DNA from: Roseiarcus sp036489975
Lineage (GTDB): Bacteria > Pseudomonadota > Alphaproteobacteria > Rhizobiales > Beijerinckiaceae
NCBI GenBank assembly: GCA_036489975.1
Contig: DASXES010000024.1
Span: forward strand, 1-64,000
Direction: 5' to 3'
DNA length: 64,000 nucleotides
The notes beneath the pieces were generated by a model, which saw nothing but the letters and a program-made list of their open reading frames with translations, had not been told where the DNA came from and did no database searches. Below are positions 26,297 through 33,201 of the stretch, piece after piece (position 1 is the first letter of the stretch; every line of letters begins with the position of its first letter). Both the position numbers and the translations under genes were made by a program.

Positions 26297-27252
26297 GCGA
26301 GGCCATCGTCGAAGCGATCGGTCTCGCCCTGCATTACAAGCTTCCGGGGAACCGGCTTCTGCGCGCCGTCGATGGCGTCGATCTTACGATCGGCCGCGGC
26401 GCCACGCTTGGCCTCGTCGGGGAGAGCGGCAGCGGCAAGAGCACCCTCGGGCGAACCCTCGTCGGCCTGCAGAGCCCGAGCGAAGGCGAAGTGCGCTTCG
26501 AGGGCGAGCCGGTCGCCGGCGCCCGGCGCGCGAAGCTTGTCCGCCTGCGCCGGCAGCGGCAGATCGTGTTCCAGGATCCGTCCGGCGCGCTCAACCCGCG
26601 CATGACCCTCGGCGACACGATCGTCGAGCATCTGCGCGTTCAGGGTTTTTCGCGCGTGGCGGCCCGCGAGCGAGCGGGCGAGGTTCTCACCCTCGCCGGC
26701 CTGTCCAGGGCCTTTTCGGGCCGCTATCCGCACGAGGTGTCCGGCGGCCAGCGCCAGCGCGCGGTCATCGCGCGAGCGATCAGCACGGATCCCGCGTTCA
26801 TCGTCGCCGACGAGCCCGTGTCGGCGCTCGACGTCTCGACGCGGGCGCAGATCATGAACCTCATGCGAGAGTTGCAAAGGCGGAGCGGCCTCGCAATGCT
26901 GTTCATCAGCCACGACCTCAGCATCGTTGCGCATATGTGCCGGGAGGTCGCGGTCATGTATCTCGGCCAGTTGGTGGAGCGTGCGCCGCGCGACTCGCTG
27001 TTCCGGACTCCGCTCCATCCCTACACGGCCGCGCTCCTGTCCGCGATTCCGGCGCCCGATCCCGTTCTCGAGCGCACGCGGACCCGCATCGTTCTCAAAG
27101 GGGAGACGCCGGATCCCTCAGCCATTCCACCCGGCTGCCGCTTCCATACCCGCTGCCTGCGAGCGACCGAAGTTTGCACCAGGGTCACACCGGAGACGCG
27201 CATGCTCCTTCCCGGCCATACGGTCGCCTGCCATCATCCGCTCGAAGCCTGA
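26293..27252 (+). CDS. ABC transporter ATP-binding protein, DppF/OppF type
   Basis: Second ATPase of the heterodimeric pair, 319 residues with a GTG start at 26293 overlapping the previous stop. Walker A is GLVGESGSGKSTLGRTL, the signature EVSGGQRQRAVIARAI and Walker B FIVADEPVSALDV. The C-terminal PGCRFHTRCLRATEVC segment is the usual cysteine-containing tail of DppF/OppF. This is the last gene of the rightward operon; a convergent nucleoside hydrolase gene ends 8 nt further on. Confidence 0.93.
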   Translation: MSEAIVEAIGLALHYKLPGNRLLRAVDGVDLTIGRGATLGLVGESGSGKSTLGRTLVGLQSPSEGEVRFEGEPVAGARRAKLVRLRRQRQIVFQDPSGALNPRMTLGDTIVEHLRVQGFSRVAARERAGEVLTLAGLSRAFSGRYPHEVSGGQRQRAVIARAISTDPAFIVADEPVSALDVSTRAQIMNLMRELQRRSGLAMLFISHDLSIVAHMCREVAVMYLGQLVERAPRDSLFRTPLHPYTAALLSAIPAPDPVLERTRTRIVLKGETPDPSAIPPGCRFHTRCLRATEVCTRVTPETRMLLPGHTVACHHPLEA

Positions 27253-27266
27253 GGTTGGCGTCAGGC
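27247..27266. terminator. Inverted repeat spanning two convergent stop codons
   Basis: GCCTGA (27247-27252) and TCAGGC (27261-27266) form a perfect 6-bp stem with an 8-nt loop. It contains the stop of the DppF gene and the stop of the opposing nucleoside hydrolase gene. There is no T run on either side, so a bidirectional terminator role is only suggested by position. Confidence 0.3.
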
Positions 27267-28205
27267 AAGCGATCCGATCCTCTCCAGCATCAGGGCGAAA
27301 AACGGATCGGCGTCGACGCTTCGCAGCATGGTGCAATTTTTGCGCTTGTTCGTCACATGCCACCAGTCGACAATCGTCATGCCCATTGTCTCCGGAGAGC
27401 CGATCTCGATCGTGACATTGCACAAACGCTGCTCATAAAGCTCCGGCGCGAGAAGATAACCTGTGACGCACGCGTCGTGGATCGGGCGCGCGCTGGTTGC
27501 GAACTTGAAGCCGCCGTACTGCCGATAGAAGTCGGCCATGTTGGCCGCCTCGATCGCCGCGCGTCTGCCGGTCGCCCGGAGCTTTTCGAGCCACTCGACG
27601 GTCATCTGCGCCGTATAGGTGCAGTCGATCGGGCACATGGTGATGGGAGCGCCGGATTCGAACACGATGTGAGCCGCATGCGGATCGACGAAGATGTTGA
27701 ACTCGGCGGCGGGCGTCGCGTTGCCGCCCTGGAAGAAGCCTCCGCCCATCAGCACGACCTCGCGCAGACGCGAAATGACGCGCGGCTCCATGACCATCGC
27801 CATGGCGAGATTGGTCATCGGCCCAAGTGTGCAGAGGGTCAGCTCGTTCTCGGGCGCCGTCATAATCGCGCGCACGAGATAGTCTACGGCATGCTCCCTC
27901 TGGAGAGGCGTCACGGGCGGGGGCAGGCTGGCGCCGTCGAGTCCTGTCGGCCCATGCACATGCTCGGCGGTTTTGAGTTTCCTAACCATCGGCCCCGGAC
28001 ACCCGGCATAGACCGGCACGTCGGGCCGGCCTGCAAGCTCTACGACCTTGAGCGCATTCTCCGAAGTGCGCGCCAAAGGAACGTTGCCGCCCACCGTCGT
28101 GATCCCGACGACTTCGAGCTCGGCCGGAGACCCCAGCGCGAAAAGAATGGCGAAGGCGTCGTCCTGACCGGGGTCGGTGTCGATGATGATCTTGCGCGGC
28201 GCCAC
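27261..28205 (-). CDS. Nucleoside hydrolase (inosine/uridine-preferring family)
   Basis: Hydrolyses the N-glycosidic bond of ribonucleosides or related N-ribosides. The 314-residue product opens with KIIIDTDPGQDDA, the calcium-binding aspartate cluster of the family (D9, D11, D15, D16). MGGGFFQGGNATPAAEFNIF and the late ARPIHDACVTGYL carry the remaining substrate and metal ligands. The GTG start at 28205 is chosen because it gives the usual N-terminus and avoids overlap with the divergent dioxygenase gene; the frame is open to 28367. It lies between the ABC importer and the dioxygenase but points the other way, so it may be a separate unit of the same pathway. Confidence 0.88.
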   Translation of the reverse strand: MAPRKIIIDTDPGQDDAFAILFALGSPAELEVVGITTVGGNVPLARTSENALKVVELAGRPDVPVYAGCPGPMVRKLKTAEHVHGPTGLDGASLPPPVTPLQREHAVDYLVRAIMTAPENELTLCTLGPMTNLAMAMVMEPRVISRLREVVLMGGGFFQGGNATPAAEFNIFVDPHAAHIVFESGAPITMCPIDCTYTAQMTVEWLEKLRATGRRAAIEAANMADFYRQYGGFKFATSARPIHDACVTGYLLAPELYEQRLCNVTIEIGSPETMGMTIVDWWHVTNKRKNCTMLRSVDADPFFALMLERIGSLA

Positions 28206-28298
28206 TTCAGATCCGGAAAGGTGTTTGTGCCGCAGCTCGTTTCTTGTCGAGCGGACGGTCGCGGCATACGGTAGCGCGGTTTTAAGCAGGAGTCCGGC

Positions 28299-29300
28299 AT
28301 GGACGGAGCGCGCGGAGAATTTTCCCAAATTCCAATTCTCGACGTTTCCGGGCTCTACGCGACCCAAACGACCGCGATCCGCGAGGTCGCGCAGGCGCTA
28401 CGCGGACATCTGGAATCGGTAGGCTTTCTTTATGTCGCCGGTCATCGCGTCCCGGGCGCCGCGGTCGAGGCTGTGCGCGACATGAGCAGAGCGTTTTTCG
28501 CTCTACCGGAACCGGAGAAGCTAAAGCTCAGGATCGACCGCAATTTCAGGGGCTACCTTCCCTTCGCGGGCTCGACGATCGTCACCTCCTCAATCGCCAG
28601 GGTGAGCAAACCAAATCAGAGCGAATCGATCTTCTTCCTGCATGAAGCCGCGCCAAACGACCCGCGCGTCCTCGCGGGCGAGCCTTTGCAGGGGCCGAAC
28701 CAGTGGCCCGATGAAGCGGCGCTGCCCGGGTTTCGCGCGGTCATCGAACACTATGTCGCGGAGATGACCGACCTCGCCCGCAAGCTTGTCCACGCGATCG
28801 CAATCGCGATCGACCTGCCCGAGGACGGCATGGACCGGTGCTTCGAAAAGCCGACGACGTTCCTGCGGCTCCTGCACTATCCCACACAGCCCGAGGAGAT
28901 CGGGCTTTTCGGCTCGGCTCCGCATACCGACTACGGCTACATCACTCTATTGGCGCAGGACGAGGTAGGCGGCCTGGAAGTTCGGAACAAGGCCGACGAA
29001 TGGATTGCCGCGCCGCCGATCCCCGACACTTTTGTCATGAACGTCGGCGACATTCTCGCCCGCTGGACCAACGACCGTTTCGTCTCGACGCCGCACCGCG
29101 TGATCAACCGTTCGGGGCGCCAACGCTACTCCCAACCGTTTTTCTTCGATCCGGGCATGGACGAAATGATCGAAGCGCTGCCGACCTGCGCGCCATTGGA
29201 CGGAAGGCCGAAATACCCGCCGGTCCGCTACGGCGACTATCTGATGGAGCGGATCGACAAGAACTACCACTACCGCAAGGGCGCGGCGGCGACGGGGTGA
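28299..29300 (+). CDS. 2-oxoglutarate/Fe(II)-dependent oxygenase, isopenicillin N synthase-like
   Basis: A 333-residue member of the non-haem iron dioxygenase family that includes isopenicillin N synthase and plant flavonoid and gibberellin oxidases. The N-terminal DIOX_N segment starts IPILDVSGLY and contains VGFLYVAGHRVP. The iron triad is H209 and D211 (HTDYGYITLL) with H266 (TPHRVINRSG), and R-Y-S after it fits 2-oxoglutarate binding. It is divergent from the nucleoside hydrolase with about 90 nt between them. Bacterial members of this group are often found beside transport and catabolic genes and act on unidentified small amines or nucleoside-like compounds. Confidence 0.87.
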   Translation: MDGARGEFSQIPILDVSGLYATQTTAIREVAQALRGHLESVGFLYVAGHRVPGAAVEAVRDMSRAFFALPEPEKLKLRIDRNFRGYLPFAGSTIVTSSIARVSKPNQSESIFFLHEAAPNDPRVLAGEPLQGPNQWPDEAALPGFRAVIEHYVAEMTDLARKLVHAIAIAIDLPEDGMDRCFEKPTTFLRLLHYPTQPEEIGLFGSAPHTDYGYITLLAQDEVGGLEVRNKADEWIAAPPIPDTFVMNVGDILARWTNDRFVSTPHRVINRSGRQRYSQPFFFDPGMDEMIEALPTCAPLDGRPKYPPVRYGDYLMERIDKNYHYRKGAAATG

Positions 29301-29305
29301 CCCGA

Positions 29306-29401
29306 TCACATCGACCAGACCGCCTTCGAGAGCGAGCCGAGCGCCACAAGTCCGAGGGCGCCGAAAAGCATGACGGAAGCTGCGGCGTTCCTCGCGGTCA
29401 A
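29306..29401 (-). CDS. Possible 31-residue single-pass membrane protein
   Basis: A short frame with a TTG start overlapping the stop of the small gene upstream (TTGA). It encodes a protein with a hydrophobic centre (VMLFGALGLVALGSL) and ends AVWSM. Coupling to the preceding gene and a plausible transmembrane helix are the only support. The start codon is weak, and it may be a chance frame. Confidence 0.3.
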   Translation of the reverse strand: MTARNAAASVMLFGALGLVALGSLSKAVWSM

Positions 29402-29616
29402 TGAAACATTCGGGCGAGCAACGACGAGCGGCTTCCTGTCTTCCGGGTGACTATGAGCGCCACTTCGCTCCAGTCTCTCGCCAGGAAGTCGCTGCTCGCT
29501 TCCTGAGCGCGACGGCGGGCCTCCGCGCAGGCCTGATCGCCAAAACCGGAAATGAGCGCTTCCGCTTCGAAGGCGATCGCGAGCCGCAGATCATGTGGCC
29601 CCTGGTGATAGGACAT
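29398..29616 (-). CDS. Small conserved-looking hypothetical protein, 72 residues
   Basis: The ATG at 29616 has an AGGAG site 9 nt upstream. The product MSYHQGPHDLRLAIAFEAEA and onward is soluble, with a long amphipathic helix (about 12-45) and an RDWSEVALIVTRKTG segment. Its composition looks protein-like, unlike the opposing frame. I do not recognise a named family. It may be coupled to the tiny membrane protein frame that begins at its stop codon. Confidence 0.55.
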   Translation of the reverse strand: MSYHQGPHDLRLAIAFEAEALISGFGDQACAEARRRAQEASSDFLARDWSEVALIVTRKTGSRSSLLARMFH

Positions 29617-29849
29617 TTCAAGAAACTCCTGGCCGCCCGGCCCCTTTTGACGGAGCTGGTTTGAGCGCAACGCTTGCGCCGCGCCGTGACCGGCGTCACA
29701 GCGCGCAACAGGGCAGCCGAAGGGGCGCCTCTCGGCTTGTCCTCGCCGGTTCGTCTCGGGGGTCCCGCCGGGCCGCCAACTTTGGCGGCGCGAAAAGACG
29801 GCTCGGCGATATCGCGAGCGGGATGTTTGGCGGGCGGCTGGACCCGCCC

Positions 29850-30701
29850 TCAAAAATTCCACCACACGGCGAGCACCGCGCCATGCTCGCTGTTGGTCCT
29901 GACCGTCCAGACGGTCGAAAACACGCCAGCCTGAATTGACCAAGCCTTGTTGAAGGCGTAGACGACGCTCCCCTCGACCGTAGACTGGCGCCAGGCCGGA
30001 AATGTCGGGTTGTTCGTCGACATCGAGACCGTCGTGAAGTCCTGGAGCATCAGCATGATCTTGGGCGTTAACTTGAACCCGACCGTGAGATCTCCGTGCC
30101 ATTCGTCCGGCGGGCCTTCGGTGCGCAGGCGATAGGCGACCTCGGCGTCGAGAAAGCCGGGAACCGAGCCGAGGAAGGGGACCCCGGCCAGTGCGAAATT
30201 GCGGCCCGCGCTGAGGCGCGCCTCGCCCGCCCATCCGGTGTTCCCCTCCTGGGCGGGAGCCTTCGAATCGTGGGCGCCGGGGATGAACGCGGCCGCCTCG
30301 CCCGAGAACACCCACTCGCCCGTCGACCAGAGCTTCTGCCTCAGGCCGAGCCCCGAATAGTCGAGGCCGTTATAGGTGTCCGGCGCCGGCTCGCCGATCG
30401 CATAATGTTCGAACGCCGTCTCGCCAAAAGCGGTGAGCGAGTCGGTCAGGCCGAGTTGGACGTAGGTCTGGGCGTCGAAGCGGCTCTGGTTAGCCGGGGG
30501 ATTACCGCCCCAGGGAGGACCGAAGCCGGTCCAGCCGTATAAGGTTTCGATGACCTGGCCGGTTCCCTGCGGCAGGGTCCAGGCGCCGCCCCATGCGCCC
30601 GCCGGCGCGCCGACGAGACCCATCAGTGCGCCTGCGGCAGCCCACCAACGGTTCGGGCCGGCCACGGACACGGACCTCAAGAAACCTGCCCCCCAACGCA
30701 A
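29850..30701 (-). CDS. Putative outer-membrane beta-barrel protein
   Basis: A protein of up to 283 residues with a signal peptide (WWAAAGALMGLVGAPAGAWG) followed by alternating aromatic/polar strands typical of a porin-like barrel, ending in VWWNF with the terminal phenylalanine used for barrel assembly. Strand-like pieces include ETLYGWTGFG, DAEVAYRLRTEG and GDLTVGFKLTPKIMLML. The start is uncertain: the longest frame uses TTG at 30701, and GTG codons at 30671 or 30665 (after a GAGG site) are as likely. I cannot name a family with confidence; it resembles uncharacterised outer-membrane proteins of methylotrophs and rhizobia. It is divergent from lipB. Confidence 0.6.
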   Translation of the reverse strand: MRWGAGFLRSVSVAGPNRWWAAAGALMGLVGAPAGAWGGAWTLPQGTGQVIETLYGWTGFGPPWGGNPPANQSRFDAQTYVQLGLTDSLTAFGETAFEHYAIGEPAPDTYNGLDYSGLGLRQKLWSTGEWVFSGEAAAFIPGAHDSKAPAQEGNTGWAGEARLSAGRNFALAGVPFLGSVPGFLDAEVAYRLRTEGPPDEWHGDLTVGFKLTPKIMLMLQDFTTVSMSTNNPTFPAWRQSTVEGSVVYAFNKAWSIQAGVFSTVWTVRTNSEHGAVLAVWWNF

Positions 30702-30941
30702 CCGGCTACGCAGTCGTGCAACGCCTCCTGGCGACCACAGAAAAGAAGCGCCAATTACCCCGATGCGTCAAGCCCAAATATGTCTAGCCATCGGCGAAAA
30801 TCTCAATACACGCAACGGGTTGCGGGTGTTAGTTTGCCTGCCGGCGGCCGGGTCGGCGGGCCTCGCGCTTTTGGCGGAACGAACCCAAATTGGGCCCAAG
30901 CGCCCGCTCGCGCTGAGGCTCCCGCTTTGATACAAGGCCGC

Positions 30942-31664
30942 GTGCTCAATTCGCGCCTTAGCTCCCGCGCACCCCTGCTTGGCTCCTCCGATGCGCCGCC
31001 GGTCGAATGGGTCGTCACGCCGGGACTGACGCAATACGCCGACGCGCTCCACGCGATGGAGGCGCGCGCCGAGGCGATCGCGCGGGGCGATGCGCCCGAG
31101 CGGGTCTGGCTGATCGAGCATCCGCCGCTCTACACCGCCGGCACGAGCGCCAAGGACAGCGACCTCATCGCGGCGCGCTTTCCGGTCCATCGCGCCGGCC
31201 GCGGCGGCCAGTTCACCTATCACGGACCAGGCCAGCGGGTCGCCTATGTGATGCTCGACCTAAAACGCCGCCGGCCCGACGTGCGCGCCTATGTGGCGTC
31301 GCTCGAAGCCTGGCTGATTGAGACCCTGAAGGCGTTCGACGTCGCCGGCGAAGTTCGAGAGAGCCGCGTCGGCGTGTGGGTCGCGCGGCCCGACAAGCCG
31401 GCTTCACCGCTGGGAGAACCGGCCGAGGACAAGATCGCCGCGATCGGCGTGCGGGTGCGTCGCTGGGCGACGCTGCACGGCGTCGCGCTCAATGTCGATC
31501 CGGATCTTGAGCATTTTTCCGGCATCGCGCCGTGCGGGATTCGCGAGGCGCATTACGGCGTCACCAGTCTCGCCGACCTCGGCCGCCCCGCAACTATGGG
31601 CCAGGCGGACGCGGCGCTGCGCGGGGCGTTCGAGACTGTCTTCGGCCCGACGCGCGCGAGCTAG
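30942..31664 (+). CDS. lipB: Octanoyltransferase
   Basis: Transfers octanoyl groups from acyl carrier protein to the lipoyl domains of 2-oxo-acid dehydrogenases and GcvH, the first step of lipoate synthesis. All catalytic features are visible in the 240-residue product: GRGGQFTYHGPGQ with H94, the acyl-thioester lysine K164 in DKIAAIG and the nucleophile C198 in GIAPCGI. I chose the GTG at 30942 because it gives the usual length; the frame is open back to 30780, but that part is proline/arginine-rich and unlike LipB. Confidence 0.93.
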   Translation: MLNSRLSSRAPLLGSSDAPPVEWVVTPGLTQYADALHAMEARAEAIARGDAPERVWLIEHPPLYTAGTSAKDSDLIAARFPVHRAGRGGQFTYHGPGQRVAYVMLDLKRRRPDVRAYVASLEAWLIETLKAFDVAGEVRESRVGVWVARPDKPASPLGEPAEDKIAAIGVRVRRWATLHGVALNVDPDLEHFSGIAPCGIREAHYGVTSLADLGRPATMGQADAALRGAFETVFGPTRAS

Positions 31665-31716
31665 CTAAACGCGGCGCCCGGTTGCCCTCCCGACGGGCGG
31701 AACCTATAGGCGTGAC

Positions 31717-33039
31717 ATGGGCCTCCACATCAGGCTTCCGGAGAGAAGCCGGCGGGCGTTCTGGGCGCGCCTCTACGCCCGGCGGCGGCTCATCAGCGGC
31801 CTCGCGGCGCCGTTCGCGCCGGCGCACTACGCGCACGTCGGCGAGAGGCTCGGCTATCGTCCCAACGCCTTCTTCGATCCCGCGACCTTCCGCGCCCACG
31901 TGAGCAACGCGAAAGGCGCAAAAGGAGGCTTGCTTGAGCTTTACCTCGCGCGCCCCGAGCCGAACGCGCCCTCCCCTTCCGCAGAATTCGACCATGCCTG
32001 GTACGTGTCGCAGAACCCGGATTGGGCGCAGAGCCATCCCCATCCGTTCCTACACTTCCTCGAGCGCGGCCTGCGGGCTGGCCGGCGTCCGCGCGCGGAT
32101 ATCGATCTCACCTTCCTGCGCGACATCACGCGCGGCGTGAAGCCCCGCTCGCTCGAGGAGGCGGCCTTCCGGGTCTTCGACCGCAAACCAGGCGAAGGCG
32201 AGATGGGGCCGCCCCTCAACCGGCAGGAATTGCGGGCGCGTCAGGACCGCTTTTACGCCGATGGACGACTGCGCGTCGAACGCGAAGCGCCTCACCTGGA
32301 GCGCGACGTCCTCGTCTTCGTCCAGTGCGGCCAGGGGTTCGACGCGGCGTATCTTAAAGTGCCGCGCAGCTACGACGTTCTCCTCAACTATTATCAGGAG
32401 GGAAGCGTCCATCCTAAGGCGGACATCGCCATTCAACAGGCGGGAACGAAAACGACGGCCATTCGCCGCCTCATGGAGCTGCGCCCCGATCTCATCCTGC
32501 GCTATCGGGCGGTCCTGTTTCTCGACGACGACGTCGAAATCGACGCGGCCGGGATCGAGGCGCTCTTCCGCGCCATGGAGGCGGAAAAACTCGACCTCGC
32601 GCATCCAGCGCTCACGCCAGATTCGGCGACCGCCTATCCGTTCCTGAAGCAACCGTCCGCCGGCCCCGGAGTGACGCGGGTGTCGTCGGTCGAGATCATG
32701 GCGCCCGCGTTGACGCGGCGGGCGCTCGATTCGGCAAAATGGGTCTTCGCGGAATCGGTCAGCGGCTGGGGCAGCGACCTGCTCCTCGGACCGGCGGTGC
32801 GCGCCGCCTGCGGCCCGGCGAGCATCGGGGTCATCGGCTCGGTCGCCGCCCGCCACGCAGCGCCGGTCGACCTGACGGGGAGCGCCTTTTACGCCTTTCT
32901 GCGCCGCTACGGCGTCGATCCCGGACATGAGGCCAACAGGATTGCCGTCGACTTCGGCGTCGAACGCTTTCTGAAGGTCCTCGCTCCCGGGGAGGCCGGA
33001 GAGACTTGCCCGGCGCCGCCTGACCGGGACACGGCCTGA
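31717..33039 (+). CDS. DUF707-like putative glycosyltransferase
   Basis: A 440-residue protein in two parts. The first 160 residues are arginine-rich with HYAHVGERLGYRPNAFFDP and FDHAWYVSQNPDWAQSHPHPFLHFLERG, patterns common in bacterial polysaccharide proteins where they precede glycosyltransferase domains. The second part has YDVLLNYYQEG, AVLFLDDDVEI (a DDD near 269-271), LDLAHPALTPDS, VSSVEIMAPALTRRAL and SGWGSDLLLGP, matching the DUF707 family. A DXD-like acidic motif and this layout suggest a nucleotide-sugar transferase, but no reaction is established. No other polysaccharide genes are nearby. Confidence 0.65.
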   Translation: MGLHIRLPERSRRAFWARLYARRRLISGLAAPFAPAHYAHVGERLGYRPNAFFDPATFRAHVSNAKGAKGGLLELYLARPEPNAPSPSAEFDHAWYVSQNPDWAQSHPHPFLHFLERGLRAGRRPRADIDLTFLRDITRGVKPRSLEEAAFRVFDRKPGEGEMGPPLNRQELRARQDRFYADGRLRVEREAPHLERDVLVFVQCGQGFDAAYLKVPRSYDVLLNYYQEGSVHPKADIAIQQAGTKTTAIRRLMELRPDLILRYRAVLFLDDDVEIDAAGIEALFRAMEAEKLDLAHPALTPDSATAYPFLKQPSAGPGVTRVSSVEIMAPALTRRALDSAKWVFAESVSGWGSDLLLGPAVRAACGPASIGVIGSVAARHAAPVDLTGSAFYAFLRRYGVDPGHEANRIAVDFGVERFLKVLAPGEAGETCPAPPDRDTA

Positions 33040-33055
33040 TCAATTCGCACTGTCG

Positions 33056-33085
33056 TCAAACAATCGGCGGTCAAACAATCGGCGG
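33056..33085. repeat. Perfect tandem repeat, 2 x 15 bp
   Basis: TCAAACAATCGGCGG occurs twice in direct succession (33056-33070 and 33071-33085) in the gap between the DUF707 gene and the CHASE2 cyclase. It may be simple slippage, or a doubled protein-binding site upstream of the cyclase. Confidence 0.7.
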
Positions 33086-33201
33086 ATATTCCGGCGCAAG
33101 GTTCCCGCCAACTTAGCGCTCGGGCGTCTCGCCTGGGCGCATCGGCTTGACAAGGCAGGCGTTTCCTCGATCTAGAGGGGCCGGCGGGCGGCAAGGACGG
33201 C

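Noticed and set aside
29398..30315. A 305-residue leftward frame covering the small gene and part of the outer-membrane gene
   Set aside because: Only its last 72 codons look protein-like. The upstream part is a shifted shadow of the outer-membrane gene.
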